Assembly: GCA_031472005.1 (NCBI GenBank) | Contig: PZJY01000005.1 | Coordinates: forward strand, 1,426,001 to 1,490,000 | Source of the DNA: Tetracladium setigerum | Taxonomy: Eukaryota > Ascomycota > Leotiomycetes > Helotiales | Direction of reading: 5' to 3' | DNA: 64,000 nucleotides | Shown: positions 9,971 through 19,727 of the stretch, piece after piece | Position numbering within the stretch: the stretch's first letter is position 1 | How the letters are laid out: each line of letters starts with the position of its first letter | Translations under genes and position numbers: made by a program | The notes under the pieces: model-generated | Seen by the model: only the letters and a program-made list of their open reading frames with translations | Database searches by the model: none | What the model was told of the DNA's origin: nothing

Positions 9971-11864
9971 ATGTCTATCTTTCAGAAATCTCAGTACTTC
10001 AACTTACGACTCACGCTGGCCTGTCTCCTCATCGCCGTTTCGCAATTCAATTATGGCTTTGATAACCAGGCCTTTGCTACCTCCCAAGCGATGGATTCTT
10101 TCATCCGTCAATTTGGTTCCTACAATACAAAGACCAAGAAATACTACATCGAGACTTACTGGTCATCTCTTTTCAATAGTCTCCCTCTGGCTGGATTTGC
10201 AACAGGCAAGTACAACTTGGCTATTGACCGATTTGTCTATTTTCTGGCTCGCCTTCTCATCAGGCTGCTAACTTAACCTAGGCACCGTAATTGGTAGTTT
10301 TGTTAGCGCTCGATTTGGTCGTCGGATGTGTATGTTCTCGATGAGTTGCTGGGCGTTGGTCACGGCAACGATTGGTGTTACCTCCAGTACACCGGGTCAG
10401 ATTATGGCGGCCAGAATACTCAATTGTAATTATGAGGGTGCAACAATGGCTCGGATTATATACTGACTCTCATCCAGATATTTACATTGGAATGGAGCTG
10501 TCAGTTGTTCCTGTATTCCAGTCAGAGATTGTTCCAGCCGAGGTTCGAGGACTGGTGGTTGGCACATACCACTTAAGTCTGCTGGTAAGTTGTCGCGAGT
10601 TGGGGCTTAAATGACTTGACTAAGTGATTTTTAGTTAGGTGGTGTTACCATCAATGGAATCTGCAGAGCGACAAGTTCCCTTCCGGACAACAGGGCGTGG
10701 AGAATTCCGCTTGGATGCTTCTACATCATCCCATCTATTGTCGCGTCCCTAATTTGGTTCATTCCCGAGGCAAGCAAGCAGTCATTTTGTTTTACCAAGC
10801 AAGAAATCATTCTGACCTTCCCCTAGTCTCCAAGATGGCTTCTCACACGCGGTCGAGCTGAAGAAGCTAAAGCTGCGCTCTACGCACTTCGACAAGGAAG
10901 TAGGTCTGACGATGAAATTGAAACGGAGTACCTCGCGATTCAACATGGTCTCAAGGAAGAGACCGAGACGGGAAAATGGACGGAGTTATGGCAAGGTTTG
11001 AATCTCAAACGAACCCTCATTGTGCTTGGAACGATGTTCTTCCAAGAAGCTACTGGTCAAGCTTTTGCGTCTCAGTACGGAACCATTTTCGTGAAATCCA
11101 TCGGCACTGTCAATCCCTTCGATATGGGTTTGATTAGTTCTGCGGTTAGCGGTGTGGCGGTCATTTTTTCCATTCTAACGGTGGATAAATTTGGAAGAAG
11201 GTCAGTAAAAGCTGTCCCCCAAGAAATCGAGTTATGTCTAACCAAGCAATCCAAAGACCACTTCTCATGGCAGGTGCCTTCATCCAACTATCTGCTCTCC
11301 TTACGATGGGTTCATTGGGAACCATTCAACCCTCGACTCGACCTGTCGGGAAGGCCATCATCTCCATGCTTACCATATTCGGATTTGGCTTTGGCGTCGG
11401 TTGGGCTCCGCTCGCCTATGTCGTGACGACCGAGTTGCCTGCGCTGCATCTTCGGGATCAAACCCAAAGAACGGCATCAGTCCTAAAGATTGCAACTTCG
11501 TAAGTTTCTCCGCAGTTCAGAGAGATCGAACTGTCCACTAATCATGACACCAAGTTTTGTTGTCACATTTTCCCTTCCTTACCTTCTCAACGAGCCGTAC
11601 GCAGGCCTTCGCTCTAAAGTCGGTTTCATCTTCGGCTCTCTCGCACTCTGCGCTCTAGTGTTTACTTATTTCTGCATTCCAGAGTGCAAACAGAAGTCGT
11701 TGGAGGAAATTGACTTCATGTTCCATGAGCGTGTTCCGGTTCGGAAGTTTGGAAGCTATCAAGCAAGCGCACATTTGGACAAGGTTGCTGCCGAGGAAAG
11801 TGGCGTGAGTCTGGAGGAAAAATCAAAGACACATGCCGAAGTTCGAAAGGTCGAATCTGTATGA
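9971..11864 (+). CDS. MFS sugar-porter family transporter with two GC-AG introns
   Basis: Plasma-membrane sugar/H+ symporter-type protein, 12 predicted membrane segments, about 530 residues. It starts MSIFQKSQYFNLRLTLACLL. Family marks in order: SQFNYGFDNQAF in the first segment, SARFGRRMCMFSMSC after segment 2, GMELSVVPVFQSEIVPAEVRG, the PESPRWLLTRGR motif before the central loop, and KFGRR with FCIPECKQKSLEEID near the end, followed by a short cytoplasmic tail. Six introns are needed. Two use GC donors: 10206-10281 (GCAAGT...CCTAG) and 10770-10826 (GCAAGC...CCTAG). Others lie near 10424-10478, 10585-10634, 11200-11260 and 11502-11554. The resemblance is to alpha-glucoside/lactose-type porters; the sugar is not known. 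Divergence from the sulfatase suggests it imports the desulfated or sulfated product. Confidence 0.88.
10206..10281 (+). other. GC-AG intron
   Basis: Exon ACA G, donor GCAAGT, branch GCTAAC at about 10267, acceptor CCTAG, exon GC ACC. Only this join keeps GFATG-TVIGSFVSARFGRR in frame. The nearby GT at 10210 gives a stop. Confidence 0.75.
10770..10826 (+). other. GC-AG intron
   Basis: Exon ...ATT CCC GAG, donor GCAAGC, acceptor CCCCTAG, exon TCT CCA AGA TGG. It rebuilds the invariant PESPRWL. Reading through gives TAG at 10824-10826. Confidence 0.8.
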
Positions 11865-12535
11865 GAGCGTGTCGTTTGCCCCCGCTTGCTCTTGTGCAAT
11901 CCACTGGCAGAAGATGTGTAAATATTGGTGTTTCCAGAGTTATAATAATCACGAATAAAGAAGGATAACACAGAGATAACTCTATCTCAATTTGTTTGAA
12001 GCCAACCATTTCATGAATTCAAGGTTGTCAAGTTGTTGGAACAAGGAGAAATGTTGATCTGGCATCATTCCTCATCACATGATATCAAAGAATGATAAAA
12101 AATGATTGATTCGGTCAAAACATGATTTCCTCACGGGAACTGATTCAATTTGGACAGGAGTGATTAACCGACAGAAACGAAAGAAAGCATTCTTCTCCGC
12201 TAAGCTCACTGGTTTGTTCACGTGACAATCATGGACTCCCGCCAGTCCCGGACTGGTTTGGTTCCCGTCAGGTGGAAAGCGTCACCCACATACGACTCAC
12301 AAGGAACGTCAGAAAACGCTGAATGTCCATCCGTTCTTTGTATTTCCCAACATCTCCAGAGACATTTCTCGCAATCTAAAGTTATTACATCTCCATCATG
12401 TAAAATTGATCCGTCTATAGAATTAATTGGCCTAGTTGAAACATATGATCAGTAACGCCTCCCAGATGCAAATTCTCTCCGCAATACGATGCATTTCAAG
12501 TCATAACAGGTCGTTAGTCAATCAAATACCCAGAA
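11865..12535. other. intergenic region between convergent genes
   Basis: 3' flanks of the sugar transporter and the ZIP gene. AT-rich; no coding frame, repeat or RNA gene was recognised. Confidence 0.5.
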
Positions 12536-14412
12536 TCACGCCCACTTTCCAAGGACGCTCATCACAACCATGCCAGTAATCAGACTGAGCATTCCAGCGG
12601 ACGTCTTGACAAAACCTGCCTGCTGCAATTCGCCGTTCATCCAATCGTGGACCAGCATGCTCACGGTCCCAACCCATAATAAGATGCCAGCGGACAGGGC
12701 GTCAAGAGTGCCGATGGCGATAATGGTGGAGCGATCATTACCGTTGAATCTATCGAGGACTGCAATACCGATTGCCATACCGATGGGGGTGATCAGGCCG
12801 AAAGCCAATGGCATCAAGATTGCTTGTAGCTTGGAGAGATTGGCGATTGCTGCGATGCGGGCGCCTAGGGCGAGACCTTCAAACATCTGATGGAAGAGAA
12901 TGACGATGAACAGGGTGATGAAAACAGAGTCGCCTGCCACAACCAAAGTGACACCAATCAAGATCGAATGGAATAGGATACCAGCTTCCAAGACGAGGAC
13001 GCTGATAACATCGTTTTGTGCAGGGCCATGCGACACATCATGGTGGTGACTTAACCTTGCAAGATCGATAATATCTGGTGTCGTATTTGTGGTCTTCTCT
13101 GCTGCTTCGGAGGCTGGGGCGGAGTCGGAGCTGATGCTTGGAGGTGCCTCTCGTGCGAGGACGACTTTTTGGCGCCATACTGCCATTCGGTGTCCCAGGA
13201 AGTCAACAAGGAAGGCAATGAACATGCCCGCCATGATGATTGCGGTTGTGGTGCCTTCGTAGAGGAGTTCGCCGATACAGCTTTTGAAAATTAGTAGCTG
13301 GTAGTGCAGTTGGAATTCTGGAGACTTACGAGTTGCCAAACATCAATTGTGCATGGGTGGTAAGCTATGAGAAAGTTAGCTAGTCCACTATCTTGGTTGA
13401 GTGAGAACTGACATGAACCAAGGCCGTGGAGATAATGATTCCAGTCCCGAATTGCTTGACGACCGTAAAGAAGGTTCCGTCCAATTTGATCTTGAAAGCT
13501 CTCGTCATGAGGAGTGGGGCGATACATGCTTTCCAATGTTAGTTTGTACACTTCTTCTCAAAAAAGACCACCTTACCAGCGTAACTTGTGGCCAACACAG
13601 CAAAGATCAAGCCAATCCGGAGTTTGCGGTTGTAGTCGCGGCTCTTTCTCTCACACTTGTCAGGGTCGAGTGCGGCTTCTTCTGCGCCATGGCTTCCGCA
13701 ATGCCTGGCTCTCAATTAGCTTGGAACATCTCTTGCGCTCGTGTCCCAGTACTTACTCAACACCAGCGTGGAAGTGGCAGTTTTCCTCGGTTCCAGCTGC
13801 AGCGTCGCCTGTCTCATCGGCGTGAGCCTCATCTTCGTGGCTGTCCTCTTCGGCGGTAGAGCTCTTGACTTGAACCTCATTCCCATCTTCTGTCATGCAG
13901 TACAGTTCCGTAGTACCATGGGCATGACATCCAGTGTAAGCGGTAGGCAAGGCGGCCGTGCCAGTGGCAGTTGCAAGAACTTGGACCTCTTCACCATTGC
14001 CCTTGACACAGTATCTGTGATGAGGTTAGCACACACTCGCTCGATTGAAGTTTCTCGAGCTCAACAACGTACTGAGTGGTTCCATGTAGGTGACAATCAG
14101 TGATGGCCGTGGTTTGAGCAGCAGTAGTAGTGACTGCGCCGACGCTGGCGGGAGATGTGGGGGTGGGAGTTGCAGCAGCAGCAGCAGTAGTATCAATGAA
14201 TGTGGTTTTGACACCATCCAAGAAGCAAACCCTTCAGCTTTGTTAGCACGCAATCCCCCGTCGGGCATAGTCGCACAAGAGGAAACTCACTCCAAGCCAT
14301 TATCCACGTGGCAACCGGTGAGGACAATATCTGCTGCAGCAGCGGTCGCGACAAGGCCGAGCAGCAGAAGGGACGAGGCGGCTCGACCCGAGTTGACGAA
14401 TTGATAGATCAT
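12536..14412 (-). CDS. ZIP-family zinc transporter with Cys/His-rich ectodomain (ZrfC/Zrt1-like)
   Basis: Plasma-membrane zinc importer, about 525 residues. The start MIYQFVNSGRAASSLLLLGLV is a signal peptide. About 190 residues of ectodomain follow, with four CH-x-(H/D)...G...C modules: CHVDNGLEVC, CHLHGTTQYC, CHAHGTTELYC and CHFHAGVEHC, separated by Thr/Ala-rich or acidic linkers. The membrane part shows LIFAVLATSYAA, KQFGTGIIISTALVHL, TTHAQLMFGNSC, a His-rich loop (SHHHDVSHG) and the ZIP signature (GILFHSILIGVTL, LFHQMFEGLALGAR). The introns after modules 1, 2 and 4 are all phase 2 and fall at the same point. In Aspergillus fumigatus the alkaline-condition transporter ZrfC has a comparable long zinc-binding N-terminus and is divergent from aspf2, the arrangement seen here. 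Confidence 0.9.
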
Positions 14413-14747
14413 CTTGATGTTTTGGACCAATGCAAATGTCAATGAACAGAAGGGAGGAGCGAGGGAAGTAAGGAATGAGTGATTGAGTGAGTGAGTGACA
14501 AGCACGACGATCTGCTCGGGATGGTTTGGGACCGGGGGAGCAGGGAATCAACGTGGTGTCAACGTGCGATATATGCTGGGAGCCGGAGGGTGGTAGCGGA
14601 GGTGTATTTTCGGAATGGAAGGGGGGAGGACGGAGGCTGAAGAGGTTGACGGCAAGGTGCAGAGATTTAGTAACCGGCCAGTCAAAGGTGAGGAGGACGA
14701 GTGACGAGGAGGGACGAGGAGGGAGGGACAAGGCGAGATGAAGTGAA

Positions 14748-14780
14748 GAGAGCGAGAGCGAGAGCGAGAGAGAGAGAGAG
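14748..14780. repeat. GA-rich microsatellite
   Basis: GAGAGCGAGAGC units passing into (GA)n, in the zinc-pair promoter. Confidence 0.85.
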
Positions 14781-15186
14781 TTAGACACTTTATGTATCAC
14801 TCACACTCCCCGTTGATCTGATGGATGACGATAATGATTTCTTTCACTCACGAGAGGATGAACTCGATTTAAGGGCACGCACCGCAATCAGTGAAGGAGA
14901 AGAAGATTCTTCAGCTTCTCTTTATGGAGGGAGAGCGAGAGAGGGTGGGAGTCTTGTGGGAGGAATGGAGATGGACGAGCAGGATCAGGGCTGGGCCAGC
15001 CTTGGCAGAGCTGGGCAGTGGACACCTTGATGGGTATGTAACCACAACAACTACCTACTACTACTACTATTACAATGACACAATTTACTTACCTAAAATA
15101 ACAGTGTAATTATTATTAATATTTGGGATTCATATCAAGTCCAAAAAAAGGAAAACCAAGCAAAAAACAAAAAAGAAAATAGCCAA

Positions 15187-15204
15187 ACACACACACACAC
15201 ACAC
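15187..15204. repeat. (CA)n microsatellite
   Basis: About eight or nine CA units in the zinc-pair promoter. A (CTA)n run lies nearby at about 15055-15070 and a CCA run at about 15784-15801. Confidence 0.85.
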
Positions 15205-15877
15205 CTTAATCATTACACAAGGCGAACTTAACTCAGTGTTACAAAGATTCATTCAATCAACCTTGATGGCCACACACAAACAAACACCCCGACACCAACA
15301 CACACAGAAGCGCAGAATTTTTACTAAGTAGGAACCAGTCTGTGTGGGTGAGTATTCTTCTCTTCGTACAAGCATTCTCTCCTCCTCCTTCCTCAGACCA
15401 CAACATGTGGAGGAGGTAAATCCTTCCATCTATCTATCTCCTCGGCCGTTTATCGAAATGCCTCTCTCGGTAGAGGTAGCAAGTATCCCCAACATCCCAT
15501 CATCATCCCATCATCATCATGATCTTAGCTCCTAGTCATCAAGGTGCCTCTCGCTCCATTTCCTGCGAAGAGTGGGAACAACGAGAGCTTGGCCGCTGTC
15601 AGACTTTGCCAAAGGCAGAGGACATGATGGGATTATGGAAGAGTTAGTACTAGCTAAGCTGCTCGGAAAGTGGGAGACGGAGTAGGCACCCTGGGAGGTA
15701 GAACAGAGGAAGTGTTGTAGTTCGAGAGACAGAGGAGCGAGAGAGAGAGAGATATAAAAGCTCTCTACCCGCTGCACTATTCCCACCACCACCACCACCA
15801 TCCTCATTCTCAACTTCCCGAGGACAATACCAGACAGACAGATTTAATCCCCCATATCTCGTCATCTCACCCTCAAT

Positions 15878-17038
15878 ATGCTCGCCTCGACCCTTCTTCT
15901 CGTCTCCTTCAATGCGCTTGCCGCACTTGCTCTCCCTCTCACAACCACCGACTCGGCCTCCTCCCCAGCTGCCACCACCTCTGAGCTGACACTCTCCAAA
16001 GAGCCAGCATCAGCCTACAATTGGCAGAAGAGCTATGTCTCCGAGTTCCAAATTCATTCGTCCTGCAACGCCACCGAGCGTCGTGAAATCGCCGAGGGAT
16101 TGAGACAAGCCGTTGAGATGGCCGAACATGCCAAGAACCACAGTATGCGTGCATCCATCCATTGCTCCTCCCACTTCCTCTTCTATGCTCTCTCTCCAAC
16201 GAGACTCGAACTAACCAAATAAAAAATCAAAGTTCTTGTACACGGCAACAAGTCTGCAATTTACCAAAAGTACTTTGGCAAAGGCCCAACCGGTGTCCCA
16301 ATCGGATGGTTCGACAAGATCGCCTCGGGAAATCGCGCTGGCGTTCTGTTCAGATGCGACGACCCTGATCGCAACTGCGAGACACAAGATAGTAGGTTTC
16401 CTTCCCCTCCTCGCTCAGATTCAGAGAATTGCAAAGAAAACCAACGTGCTAACCTCCATTCCTCTCATATAGAATGGGCAGGCCACTGGCGCGGCTCCAA
16501 CGCCACGGCCGAAACCGTCATCTGCCCTCTCTCCTACCAGATCCGTCTCCCCAACACCGCCATGTGTGCCAGAGGCTTCAACATCGCCACCGGACGCCCC
16601 GCCAACTTCTGGGGTCCAGATCTCATGCACCGTCTTTACCACGTCCCCTTGATTGGAGAGGGAATGGTCGAGCACTACGGTGATGGCTATGCTGGCGTTC
16701 AAGAGCTCGCGTCCGGAGCCAACTATACCTGGGCTGGCCACAACAGTGCTACCTTGACCTATTTCGCTACCGAGGCCTACGCATTTGATGTTGCTGTCCC
16801 CGGAGAGGGATGTGTTGGAAAGGCGACCGCTGTGGTGGAGGATAGCCATGGTGCCGGGAGTTCGAGTGCTGCTGCTTCTTCGGCCACATCCAGCGCTCCC
16901 GCTGCCGCTCTGACGAGCGTGGCTCCTACGAGAACGATCCAGGATAACACTTCCACCTCTGCTGCTTCTGCACCGGTTGTGAGCGCACCAGGAAGTGAGT
17001 GTCATACTCATGATGATGGAACTTTGCACTGTGTTTAA
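15878..17038 (+). CDS. AspF2/Pra1-family secreted zinc-binding protein (zincophore-like)
   Basis: Secreted zinc scavenger of the AspF2/PRA1 family, whose fold resembles M35 metallopeptidases. The signal peptide is MLASTLLLVSFNALAALALP. Three exons: introns at about 16143-16230 (donor GTATGC) and about 16391-16471. Family core: YNWQKSYVSEFQIHSSCN, HGNKSAIYQKYFG, FRCDDPDRNCE, GHWRGSNATAETVICPLSY and the metal region MHRLYHVPLIGEGMVEHYGDG, an HRxxH arrangement with a later EHY. A Ser/Ala/Thr linker leads to a C-terminal CHTHDDGTLHCV, the same Cys/His module found in the neighbouring transporter. Homologues bind zinc outside the cell and pass it to the co-expressed ZIP transporter, and in Candida and Aspergillus the two genes are likewise divergent. 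No sign of damage. Confidence 0.92.
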
Positions 17039-17782
17039 GTTGTGATCTGATCTGATCTGAATTGCATGGATCCGGCCTGGAGATGGAATGATAGATGAGA
17101 TAGAAGGGGAAAAACGAGAATCACGCGATCACGATAGCCAATAATCATACATAATTATAACAGAAAAAGACAGACAAAAGCAATAATTATTCAGAGAAGA
17201 GAAAATGAAAGCAGGAATTGAATGATACGAAAGGCCTATCCAATCATACTAAATTCAATCCTCACATAAAAGAATGTTCACCACTTCAATTCTCCTCTCA
17301 CGCCTGTGGTAGGGAAGCAACAACAAGACAAACAATAGTGAACATGCTTCGTTGCTTTCCTTTTTCAGGATGTAAAAGGGTGCCTAGACTCTTTTGAATT
17401 TTCCCCTGCTAAGCGCACGCGAAGCCAAACTGTTTTGTAGACTGGAGGTCATATTATCCGCATCGCCCAATCACTGCGCTGCACGCCCTCTATCTACACA
17501 CACAATATAACCCTATGCGGAACATGCGAAAGCAGCACAAAATAAAACAATAATTCATTCAAAGAAGAATTGTGAAAAGCGCCATTGTGCCATGCACCTA
17601 CCATTTCTATCTATGATGACCGGCACCCAACTCCATGCAAAAACAACAAAAACAAGCGAGCCAGCCAAGGTCAACAACTACCTTATCATAATCTTTTCAG
17701 ACTACACACACTCTCTCTCTCTTGCCTTGCCTATACTTTTTTGTATCGCTGAAAGTTTACAAAGAAAAAGGGCGAAGTAGCT
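17039..17782. other. intergenic region between convergent genes
   Basis: 3' flanks of the AspF2-like and Mpv17-like genes. A GATCT-type run (GTGATCTGATCTGATCTG) at 17041-17058 follows the AspF2 stop. Nothing else recognised. Confidence 0.5.
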
Positions 17783-18889
17783 TTATGAGATGAACAGCAC
17801 CAAGAATACATTCCAGCATAAACCAATGATGGTGGAAACAATCACTCTCCTCTCCACCGGCACAAAGGTGAAATTTACCAAGCCGACCAGCGGCCAGATT
17901 CTCCAACCGGCGAACTTGAGGGGCCAGAACTTCTGGTTTCGATGTTAGCTTGGTACGTACCAAGTTTACTCTTTTGGGTGAGAATGTATTTGTTCTTAGG
18001 GGGGGGGGGTTGTGATTTCTAAAATGGAAAGGAAGTGCACTTACAACTCTCACAGTCTGGACGGCGTCATAAACACTCCCTCCTTTTAGAAGTGTCATGA
18101 CTGACAAAAACATGGCACAATTTACTGGTGCTGCGCATCCTTGATCTGTTCGTCGGCCTCATAATTAGCTCTGCTCTTGAGACAAGGAGAGGGTGAGGTG
18201 ACAAGGAAAGAAGGAAGGATAAAAAAAAACTAACCGCATAATATCTTCAAAAATGTGTGTTTGACATTCCTCTTCTTACTCCTTGTCGTAACCTGGACAC
18301 CCTTCTGTTAGCAAATACACTTTCCCCATCTCGCTTCTTTCTCACATATCTCCCTCTCTCATAAAAACACCGGGAACAAAAAGACAAAGAAAAGAAAAAA
18401 AGATCTCAATACTCACATCACCCTCGGCAAACGGCAAAACCTCCTCCCCTCCCTTCAACACCACCCCTCCACCTTCTCCTTCCCCAACCCATCCCCGCCA
18501 CCACCACCACCAACACTCTCATAATAAGCCGGAAACCTCTTCTCCAACCAACCCTGCCACCTAAAATTCAACGGCACCGTGATACAAGTCCACACGACAA
18601 ACTGCACCACCCTTGCCCAATCCAGGCCAAATCCCATCCCCACGCCGCCTTTGCTCCCCCCTCCATTCATCAATGCATTCACGGCGGTAATCGTCTCACC
18701 CTCACCGCTCAGCGCGAGATGTTCAAGCGCGAGATCAGAGGCCGATTGCGTCGCCGTGAGAAGCGCGGCCTGGATCTTGCGGAATTCAATGTATTGCGCG
18801 ATGATGTTGGCGAGGATGTTGATGCATATTGCTTGGAGTGTGGTGGTGATGAGAGGGGAGGTGCGTTTGGGGAGGATGGAGAGGAACAT
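17783..18889 (-). CDS. Mpv17/PMP22-family membrane protein, apparent frameshift
   Basis: Small organelle membrane protein of the Mpv17/PMP22 family (mitochondrial inner or peroxisomal membrane; the exact role is debated for the whole family). Conserved parts in order: SPLITTTLQAICINILANIIAQYI, DWARVVQFVVWTCITVPLNFRWQGWLE, then over later exons KKRNVKHTFLKILCDQ, APVNCAMFLSVMTLLKGGS, and KFWPLVG-like FAGWRIWPLVGLVNFTFVPV with a WNVFLVLFIS end. Introns at 18293-18416 (GTGAGT), about 18157-18232, and about 17935-18050, which contains an 11-G run. Exon 1 reads to a premature TGA. One added G in the run at 18464-18467 carries the frame to the strong donor at 18416 in the right phase (158 codons). 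Confidence 0.82.
18464..18467 (-). other. frameshift site in Mpv17-like gene (missing G)
   Basis: The coding strand reads GTG GAG GGG TGG TGT TGA. With G5 in place of G4 it continues V-E-G-V-V-L-K-G-G-E-E-V-L-P and reaches GAT|GTGAGT in phase 0, which matches exon 2. Confidence 0.6.
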
Positions 18890-19727
18890 TTTGGGAAAAT
18901 GGGAGGAAGGGAGAAAGGGAAAGGGAAAGGAACAGGACGGGATTAAGGTGCGAGATGCGCTTTCTGCATTGTTGTGCTTGAAGAGTGACTTGAGTAGTGG
19001 CGGTTTAGATAGCGAAATCTGGTTTTGTGCGTGTGAGATATTAGATGGTGGTCGTTGATAGAGAACTCGGGTTGGCGGTGGGAGGAAACGTGGCGGTCAC
19101 GGTATTTTGGGAGGTGAGATGAGATGAGATGAGACACCGTTCCTTGGCGTCGTCAGGGGGTGTTGAGATTTATCTTGACACAATCCACCTTGCCTGAATG
19201 ATATGATGCGATGGTTTGTAGTTTTCGTGAGGCCTCTGTTTAGGAAATGCGAATAATTTCTCTTGTTGTTTCAGGAGGCCTTGGTTGACCCCGGGTTGTA
19301 CAGCAGTATGTATGCAGCCGCCAGATCACAAAGTTGGCGTAATTGACATCTTTCAACACAAACAACTTCATTTTTCAGAGACATGGCCCGGTAGTATACA
19401 GATCACCAGATTTATAACCATGAGATTTGTGAGCAGCATACTAACCACTCCTGACCTTTTCACCAAGTTCCATGAATTCTGGCACGCACTAGTGAATGGA
19501 TTTTTTTTCATTCAGAACGTTCAATTATCTCTCCTCACCTCAGTCAGGTGCGACACACCTTCACGCAATCATCATCCACCTCAATATGAACCATCGCATA
19601 TGTGTAACAGTAAATACATGAAGCCAGCCACAATATGCAACAAGATGAAACCCAAAAATCAACGCCACGCAGGTATATCACAGAATGCAGATGCTAAACC
19701 CTTTTACCTTCTTACAATGTTGCTCAA
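18890..19727. other. intergenic region, no gene seen
   Basis: Promoter of the Mpv17-like gene and 3' flank of the sulfite reductase gene. A GAGAT repeat lies at about 19113-19132 and a T8 run at about 19501. No coding frame supported. Confidence 0.5.

Larger units (their letters stand above)
14413..15877. promoter_or_regulatory. shared divergent promoter of the zinc-acquisition pair
   Basis: About 1.47 kb, rich in simple repeats, no gene seen. CATCAAGGT occurs three times: 15024-15032 and 15260-15268 on the minus strand, 15537-15545 on the plus strand. Another CAAGGT is at 14653-14658. CAAGGT is the core attributed to the zinc-responsive activator ZafA in Aspergillus. GCCAAG, which fits the PacC pH-regulator core GCCARG, lies at 15001-15006 and 15588-15593 (minus strand). 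This fits induction by zinc starvation at alkaline pH; it is inferred from motifs only. Confidence 0.55.

Noticed and set aside
17757..18113. Separate 118-codon gene
   Set aside because: Its first part is exon 3 of the Mpv17-like gene and the rest runs through an intron into the wrong frame.
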